DNA of 64,000 nt from Thioclava nitratireducens (GCF_001940525.2 NZ_CP019437.1:3211501-3275500), one strand, 5' to 3'. Positions 1 through 9,234 are shown, counted from the stretch's first letter. Notes: generated by a model not told the origin, from the sequence alone. Made by a program: numbers and translations.

Positions 1-522
1 GCGCCGGTCGCGGATCTGCCGTGGTATGAGCTGGCGATCATGGCCGTCGCCGCGGTGCTCGGCTGGAAAGGCGGCGAGAGGCTCGGGCTGTTCGGCGCCT
101 CGATTCTCGGCCCGATGATCGTCACGGCGACCCTGTCGCTCTCCGGGATCATCCATTTCCGCCCGCCTGCCGAGGCAATCCTCGCGGCCCAATTCTTCAT
201 TGGCTGCGGGATCGGCGTTCATTTCCTCGGCGTGACCTGGAAGGAACTCACCCGCATCGTGTCGGCAGGCATCGCCTACGTGCTCGTGCTGGCCGTGCTG
301 GCCGCGGGGTTTTCCGGTCTTGTGACCGTGTTGGGTCTGGGCGAGCGGGTGCCAGCCTTTCTGGCCTTCGCGCCCGGCGGTCAGGCGGAGATGACGGTCC
401 TCGCGATCGTGACCGGGGCGGATCTCGGCTTCGTCATCACCCATCACCTGACGCGCATCGTGCTCGTGATCGTCGGCGCGCCCGTGGTGGCGAGGATCCT
501 CACCCGAAGGCGGACGGGTTGA
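1..522 (+). CDS. AbrB-family membrane protein, C-terminal part (5' end outside window)
   Basis: The frame is open from base 1, so the start lies upstream; 173 residues are visible. They are mostly hydrophobic and form about five membrane segments. Near the middle is a short glycine-rich stretch (FFIGCGIGVHF), followed later by APGGQAEM; both are features I associate with AbrB-type integral membrane proteins, often annotated as ammonia monooxygenase-related, whose substrate is unclear. The last 23 bases overlap the end of the convergent dehydrogenase gene. The family assignment is by motif. It could be a transporter rather than a regulator, and no function should be inferred beyond an inner-membrane protein. 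Confidence 0.75.
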   Translation, partial: APVADLPWYELAIMAVAAVLGWKGGERLGLFGASILGPMIVTATLSLSGIIHFRPPAEAILAAQFFIGCGIGVHFLGVTWKELTRIVSAGIAYVLVLAVLAAGFSGLVTVLGLGERVPAFLAFAPGGQAEMTVLAIVTGADLGFVITHHLTRIVLVIVGAPVVARILTRRRTG

Positions 523-1471
523 CCATGTGGATCGGGCTGCCCTCCGCATAGGCATTCACCTGCGCGAAGATGTCGGAGAACTGCTTGTCGAACTCGTCCT
601 CGGTCACGTAGCCGGTATGGGGCGTGGCGATGAGGTTCGGATGCGCGAGCAGCGGATCTGTCGCGTCGGTCTCTGGCTCGCGGTCGAAGACATCCACCGC
701 CGCCTGCCCGGGATGTCCGGCCTCAAGCGCCGCCAGCAAGGCACCCGGCGCAATCAGCCCTGCGCGAGACGTGTTCACCAGCACCGAGCGCGGGGACATC
801 TGCGCGAGATCCTCGGCGGTGACGATCCCGCGGGTCTCTGGCGTCAATCGCAGATGCAGGGAGACGATGTCGCTTTGCGCGAAGAAGGCGGCACGGCTCT
901 CGGCAACGGTCTCCCCGTCGGCCAAGACACGCGCGCGCCCCGCCTCGGAGGCCCACCAGACGACCTGCATCCCGAAGACCCGGGCATACTCCGCGACGAC
1001 CCGCCCCAAACGCCCGTATCCGTAAAGGCCCAGCACCCGTCCGCGCAGGCTGCGCCCCACGCCCATCTGCCAGTTGCCGGCTTTGACGCTGGCCATCTGC
1101 TGCGGAAGCTGGCGCATCGCGGCGAGCATCAACGCGAAGGTCAGCTCTGCTGCCGCATAGTTCGCGCCATCCCCGCCCGTATTCGAACACAGCAGAACGC
1201 CTTGGTCGGTGCAGGCCTCCACATCAACATGCGGCCACGTGCCCCGCTGCGAAATCAGGCGCAGGTTGGGAAGCCGCTCGAGCAAGCCGCGCGTGATCTT
1301 CGTGCGTTCCCGAAAGAGAACCACGCATTCGGCCTCCGCGAGGCGGCGCGCAAGCGCCTCCTCATCGGGCTCGTGATCCGTCCAGACCGTCACCTCGTGC
1401 CCATCCAGCATGCGAAAACAGGGCAAGCTGCGGAGCGTGTCGAACCAGTCGTCGAGAATATGGACCTTCAT
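500..1471 (-). CDS. D-2-hydroxyacid dehydrogenase family protein
   Basis: A 323-residue protein of the NAD-dependent D-2-hydroxyacid dehydrogenase (SerA/LdhA-like) superfamily, which interconverts 2-hydroxy acids and 2-keto acids. The dinucleotide-binding GYGRLG motif lies near residues 150-155. The helical segment with the catalytic Arg follows (NTSRAG), and the catalytic His sits in TPHTGY close to the C-terminus. Length is normal for the family. It is the last gene of a leftward run that begins with the tripartite carboxylate transporter at 6765, so its substrate is probably derived from the imported carboxylate. The exact substrate cannot be told from the sequence. Confidence 0.85.
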   Translation of the reverse strand: MKVHILDDWFDTLRSLPCFRMLDGHEVTVWTDHEPDEEALARRLAEAECVVLFRERTKITRGLLERLPNLRLISQRGTWPHVDVEACTDQGVLLCSNTGGDGANYAAAELTFALMLAAMRQLPQQMASVKAGNWQMGVGRSLRGRVLGLYGYGRLGRVVAEYARVFGMQVVWWASEAGRARVLADGETVAESRAAFFAQSDIVSLHLRLTPETRGIVTAEDLAQMSPRSVLVNTSRAGLIAPGALLAALEAGHPGQAAVDVFDREPETDATDPLLAHPNLIATPHTGYVTEDEFDKQFSDIFAQVNAYAEGSPIHMVNPSAFG

Positions 1472-1485
1472 TGCCTATCCCATGG

Positions 1486-1647
1486 TTAGCCTTGACCGGA
1501 CAGCGCCTTGATCGCGCGACTGACCCGGTCGTGCAGGAGCACGTGATCGGGGGATTTGCCCTCGTCGCGGGCGATCTTCGCGACGATCTCCTTGCGAATG
1601 TCCTCGAGGTCCTGACGGACGCGGCTCAGCTTCTCGAAATGGGTCAT
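1486..1647 (-). CDS. Small hypothetical protein (53 aa)
   Basis: A short charged protein starting MTHFEKLSRVRQDLEDIRKE and predicted to be mostly helical; no family recognised. I chose the ATG at 1647 because a strong ribosome-binding sequence (GAGGAGG) lies just before it. A longer version would run into the universal stress gene. It sits 7 bases after the stress gene and 14 bases before the dehydrogenase, on the same strand, so it is very likely co-transcribed with both. Its charged, possibly coiled-coil character would suit a small regulatory or structural partner, but that is only a guess. Confidence 0.6.
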   Translation of the reverse strand: MTHFEKLSRVRQDLEDIRKEIVAKIARDEGKSPDHVLLHDRVSRAIKALSGQG

Positions 1648-1654
1648 GGCCTCC

Positions 1655-2470
1655 TCAATGCGACAACAATACGGGAATTTTCGTGCGCGCAAGCACTTCC
1701 GAGGTCACGCCTCCAAGGAAATCTTCGCGAAACTTGGAATGCTCGAAGGCTCCGAGCACGAGAAGCGACGGATCATTGCGCCCGCACCAGCCGAGGAGCG
1801 TGTCCGCCACCGGTCGCGGCGTCGGCCAATCCTCGTGAATGGCCGCCACGCCGTGCCGCGAGAGATGGGTTAGAAGGTCGTTGATAGCGCGGTCGTCATG
1901 CGGCCCAACGGTCAGAACGCTGACCCGTCCGTCATCCTCGAGCAGTCGCAGACTGTCGGAGAGCGCGCGCGCGGCGGCCCGCCCTCCATCCCATGCGAGC
2001 GCCGCATGGCTGTGCTTTGCGCCCGCATCATAGCCCTCGGGAACCACGATCACCGGACGGCCCGACATCAGCGCGATACGATCGGGATGCAGGACCACAT
2101 GGGCATCGCCATCGTCAGCCTGCGTGCCCACGATCAGCATGTCGTAATAGCGCGCCGCTTCGGACAGAACATTGTCCACGCGTCCAGCCACGACTTTCAA
2201 CTCGAGATCACTGCCAAGCCCCAGGGCACGGCGCTCTTCCTCGAACCGCGCCTCGATCTCGCGCAGGATGTCGCCATTGGCCGCTTCAAGAAGCGCACGC
2301 GCCTCCTTCGGGATCCAGCGCGAGCGGCGGTCGATCACCTCGTGCGCCGCATGGGCCATTATCGCCGTCACATGAGCGCCACGCTGCGCCGCCATGGAGG
2401 CGGCATAGCGCAGGGCGGCGACCGACCCGCTCGATCCATTGAAGGCGACCAGAAGATTCATCATCGGCAT
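1655..2470 (-). CDS. Universal stress protein family protein
   Basis: A 271-residue protein with the N-terminal UspA pattern MNLLVAFNGSSGSVAALRYA and further beta-alpha units, long enough for two tandem Usp domains. The first domain ends near VIVVPEGYDAG; the second ends with VLGAFEHSKFREDFLGGVTS and KIPVLLSH, the usual ATP-loop/C-terminal strand region. The start at 2470 follows an AGGA sequence and lies 1 base after the tautomerase stop codon. Usp domains bind nucleotides and are often induced by stress; several are encoded in transporter operons, as here. The specific role is unknown. Confidence 0.85.
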   Translation of the reverse strand: MPMMNLLVAFNGSSGSVAALRYAASMAAQRGAHVTAIMAHAAHEVIDRRSRWIPKEARALLEAANGDILREIEARFEEERRALGLGSDLELKVVAGRVDNVLSEAARYYDMLIVGTQADDGDAHVVLHPDRIALMSGRPVIVVPEGYDAGAKHSHAALAWDGGRAAARALSDSLRLLEDDGRVSVLTVGPHDDRAINDLLTHLSRHGVAAIHEDWPTPRPVADTLLGWCGRNDPSLLVLGAFEHSKFREDFLGGVTSEVLARTKIPVLLSH

Positions 2471-2471
2471 G

Positions 2472-3560
2472 TCAGCGTCCTTTCCAAACCGAAGCGGGAA
2501 CATAGACTCGGCCGTCGGCCAACTTGCGCGCGGTGCGCAGCAAACCTGCGGAGTTCAGCGTGAAGTGGTTGTTCATTTCGAAGTCGACGAGGACCTCGAT
2601 CGTGCCGGACGCATGCTCCAGCACCACGCTCGCCGGGCTGGTGGTCGGTCGCTCCAGCAGACCGTCGGCCACAGTGCCGGGCGTGAGCGCGCAGGAGGCA
2701 AGACATTGCGCGCCGGTGACCGCCATCGACGGATGCGTGTTCCACGGCATGAAATAGCGCGTCGCGATGGTTCCACCCGCCTTGGCTGGCGCAAGCAGGC
2801 CGAATTTCGGCGTCACCGATTTCGAGACGTCGCCCATCCCCATCGCCGCGCCCGCCTTGAGGCGCACGGCCTCCATGCGGGCGAAGAACTCGGTATTCGC
2901 GTCGAGCTCTGCCGCGCTTTCATAGCCGGTAAGGCCGAAGTCCTGCGCCCGCGCGATCACCATCGGCATCGCGACATCCATGCAGGTCACCTCGATACCG
3001 TCGAACTCATCGTGCAGATGCCCGGTCGGAAGAAACGCCCCGGTCGAGGAGCCGACGACCCCCATGAAATTGAGCGCGATCGGCGCGGCCGTGCCGGGCA
3101 CGCCGGCAATTTCCGCGTCGCCGTCGTAGCGCATCGCCCCGCCCGGCGTCTGAACGCGCGCGAGGACTTTCGCCCCGGTATTGACCGCGCGGATCTTCAC
3201 CTCGGTCTCGTCTCCCGTGGGGCGCACGAGACCCAGCTCGATCGCGGCCGGCCCCACCCCCGAGAGGATGTTGCCGCAGGTCGGTTTGAAGTCGACGAGC
3301 CGATCCTCGACCGAGACCTGCGCGAAGAAATAATCGACCTCCGCCCAGTCATCGTCCGAGGGCGAGAGCATCGCGACCTTGGTCGTCACCGCGACGCCCC
3401 CGCCGAGCCCGTCGATATTGTTCGCATGCCCCGAACCGAGCACCGCGATCAGAACCTCGGCCAGAGTCTCGCGATCGGCAGGCAGATCGGCGCGGTTGAA
3501 ATAGGGGCCTCGCGAGGTGCCGCCACGCATGAATACATAGGGAATGGCTGTCTGTTCCAT
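2472..3560 (-). CDS. PrpF/4-oxalomesaconate tautomerase family protein
   Basis: A 362-residue member of the PrpF (methylaconitate isomerase)/GalD (4-oxalomesaconate tautomerase) fold, a cofactor-independent diaminopimelate-epimerase-like isomerase. Recognisable signatures are FMRGGTSRG near residues 10-18, GSGHANNIDGLGGG near 42-55 and the catalytic Cys region FKPTCGNILSGVGPAAIE near 90-107. It lies between the transporter permease (18 bases upstream) and the universal stress gene. These enzymes move a double bond in unsaturated tricarboxylates, which fits an operon led by a tripartite tricarboxylate transporter. GalD (gallate route) or PrpF (methylcitrate route) activity cannot be separated by eye. 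Confidence 0.85.
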   Translation of the reverse strand: MEQTAIPYVFMRGGTSRGPYFNRADLPADRETLAEVLIAVLGSGHANNIDGLGGGVAVTTKVAMLSPSDDDWAEVDYFFAQVSVEDRLVDFKPTCGNILSGVGPAAIELGLVRPTGDETEVKIRAVNTGAKVLARVQTPGGAMRYDGDAEIAGVPGTAAPIALNFMGVVGSSTGAFLPTGHLHDEFDGIEVTCMDVAMPMVIARAQDFGLTGYESAAELDANTEFFARMEAVRLKAGAAMGMGDVSKSVTPKFGLLAPAKAGGTIATRYFMPWNTHPSMAVTGAQCLASCALTPGTVADGLLERPTTSPASVVLEHASGTIEVLVDFEMNNHFTLNSAGLLRTARKLADGRVYVPASVWKGR

Positions 3561-3578
3561 CTCATTCGCTCCGTCGGA

Positions 3579-5618
3579 TCATTTCAGGGGCCAAGGAAGA
3601 TTGGCTGCGTGCTGCAGCAGGCCGGGCGGGAAATCGCGGTTCAGCGCGCCGGCCATGACGCACATCAGGGCGATGCCGCTGGCGGCGAGGATCAGCGTCT
3701 TGGGCCAGCTGGCCTGGGCGCGGATGCGCAGGAAGGTGACGAGGAACCCGGCCAGTGCGAGGATGAAACCGACGACGTAAGTCGCCGCGATCAGCCCCGC
3801 GAACCACGCGAGCGTCCCCCACAGGCCATAGGGCGCGTCCGCGTCCTCTCCCGAGACTTCCTTGTCCGCGAAGATCACATCGCGCTCGGCGCGCAGGATC
3901 ATCTGCACCAGCAGGATCACCAGCGCTGTCAGCGTGATGCCCCCAACCACGAGCGGCACGATCTTGTCGGTCATGTTGTAGTTCGGGATCAGGCTCGCGT
4001 TGACGAGCGCAGCAATCACGTAGCCCATGACCACCAGCAGGAAGATCAGCGGCGCGCGTTTGGAGCCCGACTGGACATCACCCTCGGCCATGATCGACTT
4101 AGCCTGCCGCAGCCCGAGGAAGACCGACACCACCGTCACGATGAGCAAGACGATCACGATGGGCGAGAACAGGTAATCGACGCCCGCCGAGAAGGAATTG
4201 CGGAACCGGAAGGATGCGATCTGGAAGGCCTGGTTGGAGAATTTTTCGACAGGGTTCGACAGCACGAAGCCGATCAGGAACGCCGGGCGCGACCAGTCGA
4301 ACCGGCGCAGGAAGATCCCGATCAGGCCGATCGCGAACAGGGCTAGGATGTCCTCGAAATTCTGCCCTGACTGGAAGGCCGCGAAGGAAATCAGCATGAA
4401 CAGGAACGGCGCGAGATAGGTGAAGCGGATCGTGGTCAGCTTCGCGATCCCGCCCGAGGCCGCGATGCAGAGCACCGTGCCCACGACATTTGCCAGCGCC
4501 AGCAGCCAGACGATCGAATAGGTGATATCGAGATTGTCCCGCAGCATGTTGGGACCGACCTCGATATCGCCAGACCCCAGCAGGGCGAGCGCGCCGATGA
4601 AGATCGCCATCGAACCCGAGCCCGGGATACCGAAGAGCAGCGTGGGGACGAGGCCGCCGCCTTCCTTGGCGTTGTTCGAACTCTCCGGCCCGATCACGCC
4701 GCGGATTTCGCCCTTGCCGAAATTCGACTTGTCCTTTGTGGTCTGAACGGCGTGGCCGTAGGCGATCCAGTCGACGACCGACCCGCCGAGCCCGGGGATC
4801 ACGCCGACGATCACGCCGATCAGCGAGCAGCGGACGGACAGCCATTTGTTGGCGACCCAGTCGCGCACGCCTTGGCTCCAGCCGGCGCCGAGCGTCGCGT
4901 CCTTGGCGATCGAGCTGTCCTGACGAAGCAGCGAGACGATTTCGGGCAAGGCGAAGATGCCGAGACCGACGATCACCAGCTGCAGCCCGTCCGTGAGATA
5001 GGGAATGTCATAGGTCGCCATGCGCAGGCTGCCGCCGGCGTCGGCTTCGCCGATCGTGCCGATCAGCATGCCAAGCCCCGCGGCGGCGAGGCCCTTGAGC
5101 GCAACGCGCCCCGCGAGCACAGCGACCATCGAGAGGCCGAGGATCGAGATCATCAGCATCTCGGGCAGGCCGAAGGCCAGCACCAGCGGCCGGGCGACCA
5201 TGATGAACATGGTCAGGAACAGCGCACCGACGAGACCGCCGAAGAGGGACGAAGTGAAGGCGGCCGAGAGCGCCCGCGCCGCCTGCCCTTTCTTGGCAAG
5301 CGGGAAGCCGTCGAGAACCGTCGCCTGGCTCGCCGAGGACCCGGGGATCCCCATCAGTACGGAGGCGAAGGTGTCCGAGGTCGGCACGACCGCGACCATG
5401 CCCACCATCAGGGCCAGCCCCAGCACCGGGTCCATGCCGAACATGAATGGCAGCAGGAGTGAGAGGCCGGCGATGCCGCCGAGACCGGGGAAGACCCCCA
5501 CGGCCAAGCCCATGACGACCCCGAGCACCAGGTATCCCAGAACAACAGGTTGCAGAATCAGAGCCCATGCCTCGCCAAGCGCAGGCACGGCGGTTGCGAA
5601 GACATCCATCTCGCCCAC
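3579..5618 (-). CDS. Fused TctA-TctB tripartite tricarboxylate transporter permease
   Basis: A 679-residue integral membrane protein. Residues 1-500 are a TctA large permease with about eleven or twelve helices and the duplicated signatures GVFPGLGGIAGLSLLLP and GVIPGLGGSVVDW. Other TctA hallmarks are MGIPGSSASQATVLDG, GPESSNNAKEGGG and LLFGIPGSGSMA. Residues from about 505 form a second region of four helices that looks like the small TctB permease, so both membrane subunits are in one chain; TctA alone is usually about 500 residues. It follows the TctC gene after a hairpin and is co-oriented with it. Known role: sodium- or proton-driven uptake of carboxylates delivered by TctC. Confidence 0.92.
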   Translation of the reverse strand: MGEMDVFATAVPALGEAWALILQPVVLGYLVLGVVMGLAVGVFPGLGGIAGLSLLLPFMFGMDPVLGLALMVGMVAVVPTSDTFASVLMGIPGSSASQATVLDGFPLAKKGQAARALSAAFTSSLFGGLVGALFLTMFIMVARPLVLAFGLPEMLMISILGLSMVAVLAGRVALKGLAAAGLGMLIGTIGEADAGGSLRMATYDIPYLTDGLQLVIVGLGIFALPEIVSLLRQDSSIAKDATLGAGWSQGVRDWVANKWLSVRCSLIGVIVGVIPGLGGSVVDWIAYGHAVQTTKDKSNFGKGEIRGVIGPESSNNAKEGGGLVPTLLFGIPGSGSMAIFIGALALLGSGDIEVGPNMLRDNLDITYSIVWLLALANVVGTVLCIAASGGIAKLTTIRFTYLAPFLFMLISFAAFQSGQNFEDILALFAIGLIGIFLRRFDWSRPAFLIGFVLSNPVEKFSNQAFQIASFRFRNSFSAGVDYLFSPIVIVLLIVTVVSVFLGLRQAKSIMAEGDVQSGSKRAPLIFLLVVMGYVIAALVNASLIPNYNMTDKIVPLVVGGITLTALVILLVQMILRAERDVIFADKEVSGEDADAPYGLWGTLAWFAGLIAATYVVGFILALAGFLVTFLRIRAQASWPKTLILAASGIALMCVMAGALNRDFPPGLLQHAANLPWPLK

Positions 5619-5644
5619 CTCGAATTTTAGGATTATGAGAAAGT

Positions 5645-5677
5645 GAGCGGTCCGCGTCCCGCAGGAAGGGACCGCTC
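5645..5677 (-). terminator. Intra-operon stem-loop between tctC and tctA
   Basis: Bases 5645-5653 (GAGCGGTCC) are perfectly complementary to 5669-5677, giving a 9-bp GC-rich stem with a 15-base loop, placed just after the binding-protein stop codon. There is no run of T after it. Such hairpins commonly protect the upstream mRNA or terminate part of transcription, so the binding protein is made in excess over the permease. Confidence 0.55.
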
Positions 5678-5688
5678 GAGGGTTTCGC

Positions 5689-6765
5689 TTAGTTCAGCGA
5701 AACGCCGTAGGCTTCTTGAAGCCAGTCGGTCACATAGGCTTTGGCTTCGGGAGATACGGTCGTGCCTTCCTTGGTCGCCTGCTCGGCGCCCTTGCCGACG
5801 AAGACGTCGTATTTACCAACCTGCTGTGCCGCGATTTTCTTGAAGTCCGGACGGTTGCGCACGGCGTCGAAGGCTTCGGTATAGGCTTCGACCACGTCAT
5901 CGGGCGTGCCCTGCGGCAGGAACGCGATCTTCTGAACCGGGAAGCCCGCGATGAAGAACGCTTTCCACGAATCCCAGGCTTCGCCGGAGGTTTCGCAGCC
6001 ATCGGTGGCTTCGCAAACTTCCTTGAAGGTCGGCAGATCGGGGAAGGTCGGATCGCGGACGATGTTGTTATTCTCGTCGAGCGCGCCCCAAGTCATCATC
6101 GGAACGGCCTTGCCATCCTCGACCATCGAGAGCGAGCCGCCGAGATAGCCGGTCGTCGTCTGGTAGTCGATCGTCGCCTCGCCGCGTTCGAACATCAGGC
6201 GACCGTCGCCGCGCCCCTTGATGCCGAAGACCGGCTCCACGTTCATGCCCAGCATCCGCCATGCGAGAAGCGGCACGAGGTCGAGACGGGTCGCACCCTG
6301 CGAACCGTAGATGAAGTTGAGATCCTTGAGGTTATTCGCAGACCCGTCGAATTTCTTGCCGGCCTCGGGATTGAGATAAGCCACGCCGCCCGTGCCCGAT
6401 GCCATGACCGGGATCCAGTCGGAATACTCGTAGCGCACCCGAGGATCCCCCAGCAGATAGGGGAACTGCGTCGAGCCGGAGGTACCGAACAGCAGCGTGC
6501 CGTCCTCGTAGCGCTGCTCCTGGAACCAGTTCGCGCCCTTGGTCGAGCCTGCGCCCGGCATGAACTTCACGATCACGGTAGGCTTGCCCGGCAGCTCCTG
6601 CGCCAGCAGCGGCGCAAAGAAGTTGGCCCATTTCGCAGAGCCCCCCGTCTCCGAGAACGGAATGACCCATTCGATGGTCTTGCCGCTGAAGTCGACATCC
6701 GCGAGGGCCGGTGCCGACATGAAGGCGAGCGCCGCCGCAGAATATACGAATTGCTTGATGGTCAT
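5689..6765 (-). CDS. TctC-type periplasmic tricarboxylate-binding protein
   Basis: A 358-residue extracytoplasmic binding protein of the Bug/TctC family. A classical signal peptide occupies residues 1-22 (hydrophobic stretch, then ALAD). The mature part begins with FSGKTIEWVIPFSETGGSA, the family's first ligand-binding loop. GAGSTKGANWF and GTSGSTQFP follow, then a long C-terminal lobe. It is the first gene of the leftward operon and faces the response-regulator gene across 151 bases. In TctCBA-TctDE systems the two-component pair induces the transporter when substrate is present. The substrate cannot be named from sequence; citrate-like or other dicarboxylates and tricarboxylates are likely. 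Confidence 0.9.
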   Translation of the reverse strand: MTIKQFVYSAAALAFMSAPALADVDFSGKTIEWVIPFSETGGSAKWANFFAPLLAQELPGKPTVIVKFMPGAGSTKGANWFQEQRYEDGTLLFGTSGSTQFPYLLGDPRVRYEYSDWIPVMASGTGGVAYLNPEAGKKFDGSANNLKDLNFIYGSQGATRLDLVPLLAWRMLGMNVEPVFGIKGRGDGRLMFERGEATIDYQTTTGYLGGSLSMVEDGKAVPMMTWGALDENNNIVRDPTFPDLPTFKEVCEATDGCETSGEAWDSWKAFFIAGFPVQKIAFLPQGTPDDVVEAYTEAFDAVRNRPDFKKIAAQQVGKYDVFVGKGAEQATKEGTTVSPEAKAYVTDWLQEAYGVSLN

Positions 6766-6878
6766 TAGTGTCCTCCCTTAGACCTTTCGAACCGGGCGGG
6801 CTCGAAGCCGGCCGGTATGTAGTTATTCTCCTCAAGGGACGAATCCCTCCTCCTACACCGGCAACATGTCGTCCTAAC

Positions 6879-6896
6879 CTTGCGCGAAACTTGCGC
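6879..6896 (+). promoter_or_regulatory. Tandem CTTGCGC direct repeat, candidate response-regulator site
   Basis: CTTGCGC occurs at 6879-6885 and again at 6890-6896, an 11-base period, in the 151-base region between tctC and the response regulator. Direct repeats about one helical turn apart are typical of OmpR/PhoB-class binding sites, and the next gene encodes such a regulator. The assignment is inferred. Confidence 0.4.
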
Positions 6897-6916
6897 AACA
6901 TGACAAAGAAGTAACC

Positions 6917-7588
6917 ATGCGCATCGCCGTCATCGAAGATAACGAGGCTCTGTCCCGCGCCATCGCCTTCCGCCTGCGGGATCGCGGCCATGCCGTGGAC
7001 CTTCTGCATGACGGGCTCGAGGCCGACCGTTTCCTCGCGCAGGAAGGCGCGGATCTGATCGTTCTGGATCTGAATTTACCGGGGATGGACGGGATCGAGG
7101 TGTTGCGGGCGCTGCGCAGGCGCGGCGACGGGGCGCCGGTGATCCTGCTGACCGCGCGCTCTGAAACGGCCGAGCGGGTTGCCGGGCTGGATGCAGGGGC
7201 GGATGACTACCTCACCAAACCCTTCGAGATGGATGAACTGGAAGCCCGGTTGCGGGCGATGGCACGACGCAAGAACCTCGAATTCATGGAGCGCGACACG
7301 TTCGGTCCGCTCGTCTTCGACCGCACCAGCCGTCAGTTGATGCATGACGAAACTCCGCTCGAAATTCCGCGCAAGGAGATCGCCACGCTGGAATGTCTCC
7401 TCGAACGGCGCGGACGGATCGTCTCCAAATCGGCATTGATCACGCATGTCTACGGCACCGGCTCGGATGCCGAGGAAAGCGCGATCGAACCGCATGTCTC
7501 GCGACTGCGCAAACGACTTGAGCCATACGGAATCAAGATCAAGACGGCTCGAGGCCTGGGCTACATGCTCGAGGTGGAAGCTTCATGA
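6917..7588 (+). CDS. OmpR-family response regulator, TctD-like
   Basis: A 223-residue two-domain regulator. The receiver (residues 1-115) has the acidic pair in IEDNEALSRA, the phospho-acceptor Asp in VLDLNLPGMDG (near residue 51), Thr in LLTARSE and Lys in YLTKPF. The C-terminal winged helix (about 125-220) ends with RLRKRLEPYGIKIKTARGLGY, the OmpR recognition-helix/wing region. It overlaps the kinase start by 4 bases (ATGA), so translation is probably coupled. It is divergent from a tripartite transporter operon, the standard arrangement for TctD control of tctC. If the partner kinase is really broken, this regulator may be uncoupled or phosphorylated by another donor. Confidence 0.92.
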   Translation: MRIAVIEDNEALSRAIAFRLRDRGHAVDLLHDGLEADRFLAQEGADLIVLDLNLPGMDGIEVLRALRRRGDGAPVILLTARSETAERVAGLDAGADDYLTKPFEMDELEARLRAMARRKNLEFMERDTFGPLVFDRTSRQLMHDETPLEIPRKEIATLECLLERRGRIVSKSALITHVYGTGSDAEESAIEPHVSRLRKRLEPYGIKIKTARGLGYMLEVEAS

Positions 7589-8969
7589 TCTCGCAGCCCA
7601 AGGCCATGTCCTTGCGGATGAGGCTGTTCCTCGTCATCCTCCCGCCGCTCTTGCTGGTCTCGATCCTGTTAGGGTGGTGGCGCTTCTCTGTGGGACAACG
7701 AACCTCGGAAGAGCTCTTTGATCGTAGTCTCCTCGCCGCGGCACTGGCAATTTCGCGCGATGTCGCGATCTCTGAGGGCGATGCGCTTTCGCCGAGCACC
7801 CGGGATATCATTTCGGACGCAGGCGGCGGCGAAGTCTTTTACCACGTGACCGGACCGGGCGGGATATACGTGACCGGCTACGCCTATCCGCCGCGCCCCG
7901 AAACCGACGTGCCGCAGGAGAAGCCCTATTACTATATGGCGGAATATCGCGGCGAACTGGTGCGCGTCATGCGGATGCATGAACGTCGAACGATTGGCAA
8001 CATGACCGGAGAAACCGTCGTCACGGTCTGGCAACGCGCGAGCGATCGCCGTGCCTTCGCTCGCCAGTTGGCCCAACGGGCGGCAGCCGTCATCGTCGTT
8101 CTGATGGTCGCGCTGAGTCTGCTGATCTGGTTCGGTGTCCAGATCGGTCTCCGGCCTCTCAACGATCTTCAGGCCGCGATCGAGAAACGCTCGCCCGATG
8201 ATCTCGCCCGCATCAAACGCCCAGTGCCTAAAGAAGTCATGGGAATCGTTACGACTCTCAACAGGCTGCTGCTGCAGATGCGTCGAAGTATAGAAACCCA
8301 TCAAGCCTTCATTTCCGATGCGGCCCATCAGCTTCGCAATCCTGCTTCCGCCCTCCTCGCACTGGCCGAGACTCTGCCGGGCGTGCGCGATCCAGCCGAA
8401 CGCGAGGCGCGCCAGCAGGATCTAATCGAGGCGGCGCGCAACTCCGCCCGACTGGCGGACCAACTCCTCTCCCTCGAGCGGCTTCGCTACGAAGGCGGGG
8501 ACACCATTGAGGCGTTCGACCTGAATACGGTCGTGGAAGAGGCCTGCCGCAGCTTTGGCTCCGCGGCGCTTTCGCGTGACATCGAATTCGAACTCGAAAC
8601 GTCCCCCGTGCCCCTTCCCGTGAGCGGCGACCCTGTTCTGATCGGTGAGGCGGTGCGGAACTTGCTGGAGAACGCCCTTCACCACGGCGGCCCGACAATG
8701 ACCCGTATCGCGGTGAGAACGGAACAATCCGGGGGGAAGCCATAATCACAGTGCAAGACGACGGAGTCGGCATCCCGCTCGATCAAGAAGAGACCGCATT
8801 TAGGCGCTTCTCCCAGCTTAGGAACGGGCAAGGCACCGGTCTTGGTCTCGCGATCGTCGAACAGATTTTGCACCGCCACAAAGGGGAGGTGAGACTAGCC
8901 CCCTGCGACCGCGGAACTCGTGTTCGACTGACGCTTCCGCTTGCCGCGTGTCTCCCGGGCGACTGTTGA
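7585..8969 (+). pseudogene. TctE-like sensor histidine kinase, frameshifted before the ATP lid
   Basis: The first frame (7585-8745) gives 386 residues: a membrane helix at about 10-30, a periplasmic part, a second helix near 170-195, then the phospho-acceptor box FISDAAHQLRNPASALL and the N-box EAVRNLLENALHHGG. It then stops at TAA just after a run of six G (8731-8736). The G1 box (DDGVGIP), F region and G2 box (GQGTGLGLAIVEQ) follow at once in another frame and end at 8969. Adding one G to the run restores one continuous kinase of about 461 residues. It is either a real loss, slippage on the G run, or a sequencing error. Confidence 0.85.
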
Positions 8970-9234
8970 AGCGACCTCCGCAGAGGGGCTGCGAGTGTTA
9001 GGATGAGTGTCCGTTTGACGTCCGAAGCGGATGCTAACTCGCTGGAAACGCAAGGACCGCTTTGGGCCGAAGTGGCCACCCAGCTCTGCGGTGCCCGTCA
9101 AGCACGCCGAGCTGCTGAAGCTACGTGGCCGTATTTTCGCGCCTGTGCAGTTGCTTCACCTTCCACAGATACCCTGCGCGTCCGAGAGAGAACGTTTGAC
9201 GGCTGCCACTTTATCTTGGGAAGGCTGCACATCA

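Noticed and set aside
2439-4346. 635-codon plus-strand open frame over the tautomerase and permease genes
   Set aside because: Rich in Arg, His, Asp and Gly with no domain; it is the antisense shadow of two clear genes on the minus strand.
8721-8750. Programmed -1 frameshifting in the kinase gene
   Set aside because: The run is not a classical tandem-slip heptamer in the zero frame and no stimulatory hairpin or internal ribosome site was seen. Kept only as one option under the frameshift finding.
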